A stretch of 64,000 nt of DNA from 4572-13 sp964594065 (GTDB lineage Bacteria > Planctomycetota > Phycisphaerae > Sedimentisphaerales > Anaerohalosphaeraceae), in NCBI GenBank assembly GCA_964594065.1, contig CAZQKX010000009.1, positions 1-64,000 on the forward strand. Reading direction: 5' to 3'. Shown here piece after piece: positions 8,268-17,057 of this stretch (its first letter is position 1; each line of letters opens with the position of its first letter). The notes beneath the pieces were generated by a model, which worked only from the letters and a program-made list of their open reading frames with translations, did no database searches and was not told where the DNA came from. Both the position numbers and the translations under genes were made by a program.

Positions 8268-9227
8268 TTATTCGGTGTTTTCGGCTTCAGTTTCTTTTAT
8301 TGTTTTTAAAATTACGGCGGCATAATGCTTTTCGCTTACAGCCGGTCGAGCTTCAAAAACGGACGTGTGATTCAAATTGATTGTAACGGGACTATAAATG
8401 TTCTTATCAAGAATCAGGATGTCATTGGCTTCAAGATTCATCAGTTCATTAATGGTCACGGTTTGTTTTGTTATTTCGCAGACGAGCCCTGCTTTGTGTT
8501 CACCCAGACAGGCTATCAGCGATTGTTCAATGTCGTCGGGTGAAACTTCTTTGAGTGCGGCGTTATTTCCTGTCAATTGTCCCAGTTTATCACAAGAAAT
8601 GATAAGATCGAGCTTAATGGGGGTCTCTGTGTCGAGATCATTGGCACTTAGTTCGATTTTGAGAACCTCCTGCCAGGAAGGAAGTTCAAGGGTGAGTTCT
8701 CCGCTGACAAAACTTGCCGGTTGATGAATGGTTAGCCCCGGCAGTGTTTGAACTGTTACAGTTGATAAACCCTCCAGCAGGTCCTGCAGGATCGATAATT
8801 CGAGCGATGAAAATTCTTCGTTTTCAATAGTGCCCATGACCGGTGTTAACAGCGTGGCGGCACTGTCTTTGGACATAGTGAACATTGCCTCTGTCGTGTT
8901 GGTATTGACCAATCCGTATGAGATACGATCATTTGAAGCCGCATTGAGCTGGTCGGCCAGATATTGGCTAAAGTAGACAGAAGCACGGTCGAATGTAACT
9001 TCGATGTCCGACTTTAAAAAGAGCCCAAGTTCGGTCGTCAGATGAGTTGCCAGTTGACCACAAAACTGATCGATGGACTTCTTTTGGTCCGTATTGAACA
9101 AATGGGGCTCAAGCCAGTTATACTCGACAACATCCTCTTGCGCGGGCAGTTCCTGCTTGTCGGCAAGTTGTTTTTGAAGGTTGCGCAGTTTTTCTTTGAT
9201 CGTATTGTCAGCAGCGGGCAGCGTCAT
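8268..9227 (-). CDS. fliM: flagellar motor switch protein FliM, divergent, without CheY-binding N-peptide
   Basis: The 319-residue product has the FliM order: a YNWLEPHLF segment (usually YDFRRPDRF), a middle CheC-like domain (about 60-215), and a C-terminal SpoA domain (about 235-310: GLVCEITKQTVTINELMNLE, ANDILILDKN). Two family hallmarks are missing. The N-terminal LSQxEIDALL peptide that binds phosphorylated CheY is absent; the first 25 residues are instead a charged helix. The GGxG motif that contacts FliG is also not visible in the middle domain. It overlaps fliL by 4 bases. No chemotaxis gene is present in the window, so how this switch receives signals is unclear. Confidence 0.85.
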   Translation of the reverse strand: MTLPAADNTIKEKLRNLQKQLADKQELPAQEDVVEYNWLEPHLFNTDQKKSIDQFCGQLATHLTTELGLFLKSDIEVTFDRASVYFSQYLADQLNAASNDRISYGLVNTNTTEAMFTMSKDSAATLLTPVMGTIENEEFSSLELSILQDLLEGLSTVTVQTLPGLTIHQPASFVSGELTLELPSWQEVLKIELSANDLDTETPIKLDLIISCDKLGQLTGNNAALKEVSPDDIEQSLIACLGEHKAGLVCEITKQTVTINELMNLEANDILILDKNIYSPVTINLNHTSVFEARPAVSEKHYAAVILKTIKETEAENTE

Positions 9228-9769
9228 TGAATGGGAAATTCCTTGAAAAGAATATTTTTGATCATCGGTTCACTGTCCCCAAAAAGCTCTTCATTGAAGG
9301 CTTGAAGTGTATGGGCCTGGATACGTCTGAGATTTCGGTCGCCGCGAACATCATCGAGGCTCAGGCTTGCCAAATAGACCGTAAGCCAGTTCTTCAGAAT
9401 AGGACTTTTATAATCGACAAGTTCCCGTCCCTTTGCTTCCTCCAGCGCCGGGTTCATCTCAAGAGTCAGTGAGGCTCGTACAAAACGTGTTGCGCCGGGC
9501 ACATCCAGGTTAGCCACGACCGGTTCAAGGTCGTAAAACCAGCTCTTTTCCTCAATTTCCCTTGGTGTGATGTTAGGTTGTTCGATGGAGTTGTCTGTTG
9601 CTGCCTCGTCTGTTTGTTCCGCGGGTGAGGGCTTGGCTATTAACCGGCTCAGTCCGAAACCCGCCGCAGAACATGCCAGTGTAATGATTCCGATAATCAA
9701 AAAATCTATCACTGAACTTCGACCGATTTTTTTGACGTCTTTTTCTGTTTCTTTTGTTTTAGTATCCAT
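9224..9769 (-). CDS. fliL: flagellar basal-body associated protein FliL
   Basis: The 181-residue product has a short charged N-terminus, one membrane helix (about residues 20-42) and an extracytoplasmic domain with the FliL pattern: YDLEPVVANLDVPGATRFVR, ASLTLEMNPAL, then an LKNWLTVYLASLSLDDV helix and a final IKNILFKEFPIQ strand. By family it forms a ring around the stator units and supports torque. The linker between helix and domain (about 43-75) is acidic and low in complexity. The gene ends with a 4-base overlap into fliM. Confidence 0.9.
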   Translation of the reverse strand: MDTKTKETEKDVKKIGRSSVIDFLIIGIITLACSAAGFGLSRLIAKPSPAEQTDEAATDNSIEQPNITPREIEEKSWFYDLEPVVANLDVPGATRFVRASLTLEMNPALEEAKGRELVDYKSPILKNWLTVYLASLSLDDVRGDRNLRRIQAHTLQAFNEELFGDSEPMIKNILFKEFPIQ

Positions 9770-9798
9770 AGTTTCTTTTCGAATGAATAATGGTTATT

Positions 9799-11232
9799 TT
9801 AACTTGAAAGAACACCTTCCTGACGATAGCGTTTGATCTTTCCTCGTAATGTCCTGTCGCTGATACCCAAAACCTTTGCGGCCCGCACCTGATTGCCTTC
9901 AGTATGTTCAAGTGTGTCCAGGATCGCCTGTTTTTCAATATCCTGCAGACAAAATCCTGCCAGTGCACCTTGCGGCAGACTGTCATCCGACTTTGTTTCA
10001 TTCGAGGGTAACAGGCTTTGCGGATGAGGCTCTAGCTCATCAAACATCCATGATACGTCAGCGATTTTTAATATCGGGCCGGTTCCGAGAACCAATGAAG
10101 TCATCACGGCATTTCTGAGCTGCCGTACATTTCCCGGCCATGAATACCGTGCAAACAGCTCTATCATATGAGAGTCGATTGCCTTGATCGTTCGTTGTGT
10201 TTGAGGGGCATACAAATTCACAAAATGCCAGATAAGTTCGGGCAGATCTTCCGGCCGTTCCCGAAGGGGGGGGATGAGCAGCCGCAATCCATTCAGACGG
10301 TAATATAGATCAAGGCGAAAATCACCTTCCTGGACTGCGCGGGCCAAATTCCGGTTGCTGGTGCTGACAACCCGGACATTGACATCGATATTATCGTTGC
10401 TGCCGACCCGTTCAAAGCTTTGCATTTCAAGAACCCGAAGCAATTTTGCCTGGAAGGACAACGGGGTCTCGGTGATCTCATCCAGCAAAATGGTACCGCC
10501 GTTTGCGGCCTCAAAGCGTCCTTTGCGTTGGATGCTGGCCCCGGTAAAAGCACCCTTTTCATGACCAAAAAACTCGCTTTCGAGAAGCGATTCGGACAAT
10601 GCGGCACAATTGACTTTAATAAAAGGACCGTGTGCACGGGGACTTGCATAGTGGATCATCTGAGCAATCAGCTCTTTACCGGTTCCGCTTTCCCCGGAGA
10701 TCAGTACCGGTGCTGAAGATGCTGCCATGCGTTTAGCCAGTTCCACGATTTGCCAGAGAGCCGGGCTTTTCCCGATGATCTGGTAGAGCGTATCTCCCGG
10801 CCGCATGGGATTAGCTTTCCGAGTGCAGCAGGCGACCGAGTGCTTCGGCAGATACATCTCAACCAGCGTTTCGAGTCGAGCCATATCTTCAGTTGTTAAA
10901 AAGTCAGTGCACCCGGAACGGATCGCCTGGTTGACCGTCAATACAAGTTTGCCCGGTGACTGCCAGGCATCCGCCTCGATGGTCATGATAACCGGCAGTT
11001 GCGGATATTGTGTTCTGATTTTTGTCAGCAGTTTTAAAGCACTTTCAGGCTGTTGCGGATCAATATCGAGAAAAATCAGGCTGATGGTATTTTTTTCAAG
11101 TTGACTGATGACAGCTGCTTTCGATGTCGTGTGCGCACAAACCCCGCGTTTGGCCATAAGCTGAAGAATGGCCTTGGTCATCGAGGTGTTCGTTTTCACC
11201 AACAATGCTTGCTGTATTATTTTCTCAGTCAT
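9799..11232 (-). CDS. sigma-54-dependent flagellar transcription activator with degenerate receiver
   Basis: This 477-residue protein has three domains. The first 125 residues fold like a receiver (LIFLDIDPQ holds a phosphoacceptor-like aspartate), but the acidic pair after strand 1 is replaced by LVKTN and the lysine expected after GCTDFL is missing, so normal phosphorylation is unlikely. The AAA+ domain (about 150-390) has Walker A GESGTGKE, the sigma-54 contact loop GAFTGA, Walker B GGTILLDEI and a sensor SWPGNVRQLRNAV. A Fis-type helix-turn-helix ends it (AAKVLGISDRTLRGKIKRY). By family it hydrolyses ATP to open sigma-54 promoters, much like FleQ or FlrC. It overlaps the upstream TPR gene by 4 bases inside the flagellar operon. 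Likely targets are the four GG-N10-GC promoters of this locus. Confidence 0.93.
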   Translation of the reverse strand: MTEKIIQQALLVKTNTSMTKAILQLMAKRGVCAHTTSKAAVISQLEKNTISLIFLDIDPQQPESALKLLTKIRTQYPQLPVIMTIEADAWQSPGKLVLTVNQAIRSGCTDFLTTEDMARLETLVEMYLPKHSVACCTRKANPMRPGDTLYQIIGKSPALWQIVELAKRMAASSAPVLISGESGTGKELIAQMIHYASPRAHGPFIKVNCAALSESLLESEFFGHEKGAFTGASIQRKGRFEAANGGTILLDEITETPLSFQAKLLRVLEMQSFERVGSNDNIDVNVRVVSTSNRNLARAVQEGDFRLDLYYRLNGLRLLIPPLRERPEDLPELIWHFVNLYAPQTQRTIKAIDSHMIELFARYSWPGNVRQLRNAVMTSLVLGTGPILKIADVSWMFDELEPHPQSLLPSNETKSDDSLPQGALAGFCLQDIEKQAILDTLEHTEGNQVRAAKVLGISDRTLRGKIKRYRQEGVLSS

Positions 11233-11981
11233 TTATGCTCCGAGACCCATTGATGGGGATTTTCCTTGATTTGCCACTGCAGCAAACCAACCTGCGCTTT
11301 GGCGCAACTGACCCAGGGCGACAGGGGAAATTCAGAAATAAGCTGTGTATAGCTGTCTATAGCTTTCTGTGGATCACGATGTTTGCAGCAATTGGCTAAT
11401 TGCAGCAGAACCCAGGCTTTATCTTGATTTCGCTTGGGATCCGTTTTGATTTCTTCAAGTACTTTTTGGTAGCAGTATGCTGCGGCTTTGTATTTCTTAT
11501 TGGCTTGGAATAATGTTGCAAGGTCGGCAGCATTTTCAAGCTTTTCCTGACTGTACAAAATATCCTCAAGTGACACTTTGGGTTCCTGAATAGGTTCGTT
11601 TGGATCATTTGAAGCGGTGGTTTTGGATACCGTATCTGTTTCTTCACTATTCGGCAAAACAGACTGAAGTGGTTTTATCGAGGCTTTTGTTGTGTCTGTG
11701 TTTTCCGAACGGCTGCTTGTGTTGAGGCTCTCTTCGTCATCGAAGTTCATTTGGCGAATCTGATCGATTAAAGAATGGATTTGCAGGTCAATCTTCTTTG
11801 TTTCCGGCACAACCGAACGGCTTTCGGCAGCGATTGAGTCACTTTCCGGAGTCCTGTCTCCATACGCGATGCCGGTCACCCAGCAGACAATTCCTATACA
11901 GCTCATGAAGATCTTTAACGAAAACGACTTCGTTAAATAATCATTATCTGCCTGCGGTATTTTTTTAGAAATTATTTTCAT
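11229..11981 (-). CDS. exported TPR protein of the flagellar operon
   Basis: The 250-residue product has a hydrophobic N-terminal segment (about residues 20-41) ending in TGIAYGD, which reads as a signal peptide or anchor. A long low-complexity Ser/Thr/Glu region follows (45-135). The C-terminal 110 residues form two or three tetratricopeptide-like repeats (LATLFQANKKYKAAAYCYQK, LLQLANCCKHRDPQKAIDSY, then an LSPWV helix start). TPR domains bind proteins. It lies 12 bases after the larger TPR gene and overlaps the activator gene by 4 bases, so it is part of the operon. I do not recognise a named family. It may act with the larger TPR protein in the periplasm. Confidence 0.7.
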   Translation of the reverse strand: MKIISKKIPQADNDYLTKSFSLKIFMSCIGIVCWVTGIAYGDRTPESDSIAAESRSVVPETKKIDLQIHSLIDQIRQMNFDDEESLNTSSRSENTDTTKASIKPLQSVLPNSEETDTVSKTTASNDPNEPIQEPKVSLEDILYSQEKLENAADLATLFQANKKYKAAAYCYQKVLEEIKTDPKRNQDKAWVLLQLANCCKHRDPQKAIDSYTQLISEFPLSPWVSCAKAQVGLLQWQIKENPHQWVSEHK

Positions 11982-11993
11982 GGTTTCGTATTC

Positions 11994-14291
11994 TTATGGA
12001 TTTTCAATTGCCGACATCGGTTTCATATCATTTTGGCCTTGATCCAGCAATGGGACAGTGCCCATGAGAACAAGGGCCGTATTTTCGTAATCATTTCTGG
12101 CCTCGTATGCCTTTGCAAGTGTTTGCTGTGCATGCTGTCGGATGTCTACAGGTATTTCTTCGGCCAGTAATTCGCTGCAGATGGCAATCGTTCGGTCATA
12201 ATCCGAGAGCATCAAGCACGCCTCAGCCAGTTTTACATTAACGGCATGGATCTGCTGGAGATCGTCGAGTTGAGTGACACATTGTGCCAAAAGCCGGCGT
12301 GCTTTTCGCGGGTTATCGCCCTCCATCAGGTAATCACAGAGTTGCAGGATTATATTGGTTCTCAGGTTTATGTCTGAGATGTATTCGATCCTGTCGGCTA
12401 AAATAGCAATTGCCTGCTGTGACAGGCCGATACGGTGATAGACATCTGCTTTCATTTGAATGGCACGGATCCCCTGTTCAGGTGTCAACTGCCACATGTT
12501 TATATTTTCGAGGGTTGCCAATGCTGCGGCCAGGTCATTAAGATGGATAAGCCCCTCAATGACGCCGAACACAGCAACGGGATAGTCTTCCGCCGGAAGA
12601 TCAAATTTCATGGCCGCGACGAATGCCTCATTCGCTTGAGCGTATCGTTTCAGCAGCAGGTTTGCTTTCCCTGTCTCCAGCAATGCTTTTGGATAGTAGG
12701 TGTTGTATTTTGAGTTGGCCAGTCCGAGGTAGTAGCTAAGCCAATTTAACGCATTGGCATGTTCTGAGAGCAGGTTGTAGCTTTGTGCGACTTTGTAGGC
12801 GGCCAATGCTTTGGTATCAAGATTATCATAGGTCAAAAAGATCTTTTGATACATCATGATGGCACGGCGATAGTCGGCCGTCTCGAAGCTGATATTTGCC
12901 AGATCGAGATATGCATCGGAGGTTAATAGGCTTGAAGGATACTGTTCGATCAGCCGTGTCAGGTCATCTTTGCCGGCAGGACCGCCTGTTGCTGCTTTTT
13001 TTGTTTCTGCTGAGTACAAAAGGGCCACCGGTGCCATGGAAGTCTGAGGGAATGTGTTGGCGACCAGTTGGAATTCAGCGATTGCCCGTTGATATTCTTT
13101 ATTTTGTTTGTACAACTGACCCAGCATAACATGCGCCAGGTCTTTGTGCCGACTATTATTGTCCTGCAAAAGAAATCGAGTCCATAGATTATTTGCAAGG
13201 CGGTTAAGCATATTCAAATGAGAAGACAGTTCCTGATATTGCTGGGGATTAATGATCGTCGCAACGGGTGCATCGGTGCCTTGCTCAAACTTGACGAGAA
13301 AACTCGCGGAATTGCAGGCATATTCGACCAATTCACTGAATGGAGCGGTTCTGGAGTTTAGAGTGACAGGTCTTTTTTTCAGTTCTTCATTTCCGTTAAA
13401 GCCTTCGAATCGCAGATCATAGCCGCTGAGTACGGCTAATTTGACCAATAACGACTCCAAGGGCAGATTATGGCAAAACACTGTATAGTATCCCTGGGCG
13501 TCGTTGTTGGTGTCGATTTTTTCAATAATCGGCTTTTGAGCGGTCGCAAGTAAACCTGAGACTCCCGAAGAAGCAGCTTGTAATGACTGCTGCTCGGTCA
13601 ATTTTTCAAAGAAATCTGATTTGTTTGATGTTAACGTCAACTCCTTGCCGGTGTCACTGTTATTGTCTATTGATAAAACATGATGGCTAAATGAGTTAAG
13701 GGCAAGAAGGTTACAGTTGGTCTTAAGCTCGGCAGTGTCGATCGCCTCGTATTGTACAAAATCGATTAAATTGAACGCGGTAGATGCGAGCCGAAATGCT
13801 TCGAGATGATATCCGCTTTTATGGTTGACGGCAGCTAAATTATAATAAGCATTTGCCGCAATGAGAGGAGATTGGCTTCGGCACAATTCGGTCAGGACCT
13901 GATAGACTCTTTCAGGTTCCATTTCACTAAAGTCTTTCATAACTGAAAAATGCTTGAATAAATCGTCACTAATGGAGGATTCTTTGTTTTCGGGTTTCTT
14001 TTTGGGTGTCAGCGGAGGACTATGTTCCTGCTGCTGCAGTGCCGTAACAGGGGCTTTGACAATCCTTTGTTGGTGATTTTCTACTGTAGCGGCTCCGGCT
14101 GTGCGTACCTTGTTGTTTCCTGAGCGAATAAACGAAGATGCGATCAGTCCAAGAGAGATCAAGGAAATAGAGACCAGCAGAATCTTTTGTAATTTCGTAT
14201 ACCGTTTCGTGCGGTATGGCTTGATTCCGAACGATTCAACAGATCGGTTTTCTATCAGAAACGGATTTTTCTTTGTTTTTTTTGCCATCAT
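11994..14291 (-). CDS. membrane-anchored protein with secretin STN-like domain and many TPRs
   Basis: The 765-residue protein has a basic N-terminus, one membrane helix (about residues 34-55) and a large outer part. Residues about 265-350 read as an STN-like domain, as found at the N-terminus of secretins and TonB receptors: TVFCHNLPLESLLVKLAVLS, YDLRFEGF, then PVTLNSRTAPFSELVEYAC. From about 375 to the end there are ten or so TPR-like helical pairs (for example LGQLYKQNKEYQRAIAEFQL, YLDLANISFETADYRRAIMM). It is the first gene behind the sigma-54 type promoter at 14372-14388. STN plus TPR suggests contact with an outer-membrane ring or peptidoglycan assembly. I know no flagellar protein with this architecture. 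No clear ribosome binding site precedes the tandem ATGATG. Confidence 0.7.
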   Translation of the reverse strand: MMAKKTKKNPFLIENRSVESFGIKPYRTKRYTKLQKILLVSISLISLGLIASSFIRSGNNKVRTAGAATVENHQQRIVKAPVTALQQQEHSPPLTPKKKPENKESSISDDLFKHFSVMKDFSEMEPERVYQVLTELCRSQSPLIAANAYYNLAAVNHKSGYHLEAFRLASTAFNLIDFVQYEAIDTAELKTNCNLLALNSFSHHVLSIDNNSDTGKELTLTSNKSDFFEKLTEQQSLQAASSGVSGLLATAQKPIIEKIDTNNDAQGYYTVFCHNLPLESLLVKLAVLSGYDLRFEGFNGNEELKKRPVTLNSRTAPFSELVEYACNSASFLVKFEQGTDAPVATIINPQQYQELSSHLNMLNRLANNLWTRFLLQDNNSRHKDLAHVMLGQLYKQNKEYQRAIAEFQLVANTFPQTSMAPVALLYSAETKKAATGGPAGKDDLTRLIEQYPSSLLTSDAYLDLANISFETADYRRAIMMYQKIFLTYDNLDTKALAAYKVAQSYNLLSEHANALNWLSYYLGLANSKYNTYYPKALLETGKANLLLKRYAQANEAFVAAMKFDLPAEDYPVAVFGVIEGLIHLNDLAAALATLENINMWQLTPEQGIRAIQMKADVYHRIGLSQQAIAILADRIEYISDINLRTNIILQLCDYLMEGDNPRKARRLLAQCVTQLDDLQQIHAVNVKLAEACLMLSDYDRTIAICSELLAEEIPVDIRQHAQQTLAKAYEARNDYENTALVLMGTVPLLDQGQNDMKPMSAIENP

Positions 14292-14371
14292 TAATCTGTA
14301 ATTAATTATGTGTGACCCTCAATAGCAATGGTAGCGACAGAGTCGACACGAAACCGTTAACCTTACAGTGG

Positions 14372-14388
14372 TGCAAAAAATATGCCAA
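14372..14388 (-). promoter_or_regulatory. sigma-54 promoter of the left flagellar operon
   Basis: Read on the minus strand the site is TTGGCATATTTTTTGCA: TTGG, then exactly ten bases from GG to GC, then TTGCA. This fits the sigma-54 -24/-12 consensus TTGGCAC-N5-TTGCA. Transcription would start near 14361, 70 bases before the STN/TPR gene, and would run through the activator, fliL, fliM, fliN, flhA and fliA genes. Confidence 0.75.
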
Positions 14389-14482
14389 ATAACACCCCGT
14401 GAGTTGCCAATGCTTAAAATGTAGATTTGCTCATCAAAAAACAGGTTTTATTGTAATAATTTCTGCTTAAAAACGTGTACAG

Positions 14483-14503
14483 CCTGTCTTAAAACTAAAC
14501 AGG
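14483..14503. promoter_or_regulatory. candidate activator-binding inverted repeat upstream of the sigma-54 promoter
   Basis: The left arm CCTGTCTTA and the right arm CTAAACAGG are inverted around a 3-base centre. The right arm read in reverse is CCTGTTTAG, one base from the CCTATTTAG half-sites between flgB and fliK. It lies about 100 bases upstream of the -24 element at 14388, which is a usual distance for a sigma-54 enhancer. Confidence 0.4.
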
Positions 14504-14510
14504 ATGCTTA

Positions 14511-14541
14511 TGATATAAACGCTTTTTTGATGACAAAAGCG
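14511..14541 (-). terminator. weak terminator-like hairpin after the second activator gene
   Basis: Seven-base arms (CGCTTTT and AAAAGCG, 14520-14541) with an 8-base loop lie 56 bases beyond the stop of the activator gene; on the minus strand TTTATAT follows. The stem is AU-rich, so termination would be partial. Confidence 0.35.
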
Positions 14542-14596
14542 CATTTTGAGATGGTAAAACCGGGGGTTTTGTGGATTTCAGTATTCGTTTGAACTG

Positions 14597-15991
14597 TTAT
14601 GCCGGCAGCAGAACTTCCTGCTCCCTGGGAATAATATTGTATTGTTTGACTTTAGAGTATAGCGTTGCCCGTGTAATTCCCAGTGCTTCGGCGGCAAGTG
14701 TTTTTTGCCATCGTGTCTGTTCCAGGGCTTTTGCGATCAATTCCTTCTCAGCATTCGCAAGTGATAGATTTTTAAGCGTGTTTAACCTTGGCATTTCATC
14801 GCTGTCGTTGAGTTCCTCATCGATATCCGGACACAGAACAATACTGCTGGAACCGATTTTCACGGCGGTTTCCAGTAAAATTGCCCGGTCAATCGTATTT
14901 TTTAATTCTCTGACGTTTCCCGGCCAGTTGTGATTCGTGAGGGCATTGATTGCCATTTTAGTAAACGCTTCGATTTTAGCAGACTTTTCAGGAAAGATCG
15001 CTGATGTTTGCAGGAAATAGTCCGCCAGCAGTTCAATGTCACCCCGGCGTCTTGGGTGACTTAAAGAAGCCAGAGTGATCGGGCAGATATTCAAACGATA
15101 ATAGAGATCCTGCCGGAATTTCTTTTCCCGGACTTCTTTCATGAGATCCCGGTTGCTTGCGGCAACAATTGTTACTTTGCATTCAACGTCTTCTGTGCCG
15201 CCGACACGCCGAAATGTCTTTTCCTGTAAAAGGCGAAGCAGCTTAGCCTGCAGATCGATCGCCATTTCACTGATTTCGTCCAGAAAGATGGTTCCCCCGT
15301 CGGCCAGTTCCAGCAGGCCGGTTTTTGTTTTTTCGGCACCGGTAAAAGCGCCTTTAACATGTCCGAAGAGTTCGCTTTCCAGTAATGTCGCATTGAGAGC
15401 GGCACAATTGATCGCTACAAAAGGTTGATTTGGATGACGGATGGCATGTATGGCTTTTGCGGCTAACTCCTTTCCTGTGCCGGTTTTTCCAATGATCAAC
15501 ACGGGGTCGCAATTACTTGCTGCGACCAGGTCGATCATTTTAAGTGTATCGGCCATTGCCGGGCTTTTGCCTGCTAAACCGACCTGTTCAGCAATAGGGC
15601 TTAGAAACCAATCCGGGGTGCTGTCTGTGTTTTTATGATATTCAGCCGCGACGGATTTGATAAAATGCTCCGGTTTTTTTTGGAACTCGTTATAGTTGAT
15701 ATAAGCCTGTACCCCCAAATCACCATACAGTTTCGTTGCATCGTCGCTTTCATTGGGACCGATAACAATGATGAAGGTGTTGGCTAAGTGAGTGTTGGAT
15801 GTGACAATAAAGTCCCGAATGCGTTCGGGACCGAAGGTGCTGTCAAAAACGATCAGGTCCGGATTTTCAGTTCGAACGATATCATATAGCTCATTGGGAT
15901 CGTCGGCAACACGAACGGTATTACATAGCGGCTGAAGCAAACTATGCACCCCGTGGTCTTTGCATACTGCTACAATGTTGTCAAGAATCAT
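14597..15991 (-). CDS. second sigma-54-dependent activator (AtoC/NtrC type) with degenerate receiver
   Basis: This 464-residue protein has a receiver-like first domain: DLIVFDSTFG holds a phosphoacceptor-like Asp50, but the acidic pair near residue 10 is absent (NIVAVCKDHG) and there is no lysine after LGVQAYINY. The AAA+ domain (about 145-375) has Walker A GKTGTGKE, the GAFTGA loop that touches sigma-54, Walker B GGTIFLDEIS and WPGNVRELKNTI. The Fis-type end (LAAEALGITRATLYSKVKQY) should bind an enhancer. It has its own transcription unit upstream of the 14.3 kb operon and divergent from flgD. Two activators of this class next to four sigma-54 promoters suggest a FleQ/FleR-like cascade or a hetero-oligomer; which one acts where cannot be read from sequence. 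Confidence 0.92.
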   Translation of the reverse strand: MILDNIVAVCKDHGVHSLLQPLCNTVRVADDPNELYDIVRTENPDLIVFDSTFGPERIRDFIVTSNTHLANTFIIVIGPNESDDATKLYGDLGVQAYINYNEFQKKPEHFIKSVAAEYHKNTDSTPDWFLSPIAEQVGLAGKSPAMADTLKMIDLVAASNCDPVLIIGKTGTGKELAAKAIHAIRHPNQPFVAINCAALNATLLESELFGHVKGAFTGAEKTKTGLLELADGGTIFLDEISEMAIDLQAKLLRLLQEKTFRRVGGTEDVECKVTIVAASNRDLMKEVREKKFRQDLYYRLNICPITLASLSHPRRRGDIELLADYFLQTSAIFPEKSAKIEAFTKMAINALTNHNWPGNVRELKNTIDRAILLETAVKIGSSSIVLCPDIDEELNDSDEMPRLNTLKNLSLANAEKELIAKALEQTRWQKTLAAEALGITRATLYSKVKQYNIIPREQEVLLPA

Positions 15992-16628
15992 GTGTTGCCT
16001 TAGTTTAGTTTAATCAATCCGTTGATCATACTACTGCAGGAAAACCTCTGTTTTCTATGTCACCCTCTTGGTACTTAGTTCTCCTGTTCCAGCGTTAACG
16101 TCCTATATATCCCCGTATATCGCCACAATCTCAAGACTTACATTAATTTTTTATCAGAATAGAAATATTTTACTAAAGTAATTTTTGTTTCAGTCGGGGG
16201 GTGCAGATCAGTGTAATTATCAGTTTTCTTCGTGTCAGTATTTTCTTTATTTTCAATACACTTTAAGCTGTCGCGAATGTCCGATAATTAATAATGAATA
16301 TCGATGTAAGTAAGGATTTCTTCAGACATCGAGTTCCTCTGGGACAAGGATCGAAAAAACTCAAAGCTTTACCCAAGCACATATTATTGCCGCAGTCATC
16401 TTATTAATTTGAAGGATACAATTGTTTCCGGTTGTAGGAATATTTGTTCGGATGACTGAGTTTTTTACACTACGATAAGAAGTTGAAGCATCAGCCAAGG
16501 AGGACGTAACTCTTACTATGTAAATGACTTAAGGTGTATTCTGGAGGTTTTGGTTCGCCGTTGGTACGGGATTTGCAAATAATCTTTAAGCCAAAGTTTC
16601 GTTTAAATTTTATTGATAGGGAAAAATT
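15992..16628. other. divergent regulatory region between an activator gene and flgD
   Basis: This 637-base region holds no convincing gene. It has the sigma-54 promoter of flgD at its right end, and the word ATGTCCGATAA at 16277-16287, which resembles a FliA -10 element facing flgD (TTTA lies 14 bases upstream of TCCGATAA). A 37-codon open frame at 16294-16407 starts 7 bases after that element but has no ribosome binding site. The left part is AT-rich and should carry the promoter of the minus-strand activator gene. Confidence 0.5.
16561..16577 (+). promoter_or_regulatory. sigma-54 promoter of the flgD-fliD operon
   Basis: TTGGTACGGGATTTGCA matches the consensus TTGGCACG-N4-TTGCA with one mismatch and an exact GG-N10-GC spacing. 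Transcription would start near 16588 and leave a 41-base leader before flgD. Confidence 0.8.
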
Positions 16629-17033
16629 ATGGCAGGTGATGTTCTCGCGACCAGTGCAAGTGAACTTCAGATGGATTTCATGAATCTGTTGCTTGCACAA
16701 CTGAAAAACCAGGATCCATTGAATCCAATGGATAACAATCAGATGACAACGCAATTGGCTCAGCTGTCTGAATTGAGCCAACTCGAATCGGCAAATCTAA
16801 AACTTGATGGGATCAATCAGAATTTTGAGGACGTTTTGTCAAGTGTGCAGCGCAGTTATGCTGAATCGTTGATCGGCAAGACTGTTTCCTTCTATAACGC
16901 CAACGAAGAGCAGGCATCGGAAGTTATGAGCGGAACGGTTGAAAGCGTTGCTTTAAATAGTGATTCAAACGAGTATTGGTTGGTAATCGGAGAGTATGCC
17001 ATTTCAACCGATGCCGTTTTGATAGTTGAGTAG
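16629..17033 (+). CDS. flgD: flagellar hook cap protein FlgD
   Basis: The 134-residue product has the FlgD N-terminal signature: MDFMNLLLAQLKNQDPLNPM, then QMTTQLAQLSELSQLES. The C-terminal part is short, ending in a beta-rich YWLVIGEYAISTDAVLIVE, so it lacks the fibronectin-like domain of longer FlgD proteins; this minimal form is common outside enterobacteria. By family it caps the growing hook and is removed when the hook is complete. It is the first gene of the operon, 41 bases after the predicted start of transcription, and flgE follows directly. Confidence 0.93.
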   Translation: MAGDVLATSASELQMDFMNLLLAQLKNQDPLNPMDNNQMTTQLAQLSELSQLESANLKLDGINQNFEDVLSSVQRSYAESLIGKTVSFYNANEEQASEVMSGTVESVALNSDSNEYWLVIGEYAISTDAVLIVE

Positions 17034-17057
17034 CATTTAAATTGTAGGAGAATAAAA

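Noticed and set aside
16294..16407. A 37-codon plus-strand frame after the CCGATAA element upstream of flgD.
   Set aside because: No ribosome binding site and no recognisable sequence; its length can arise by chance. Kept only as a note for the intergenic region.
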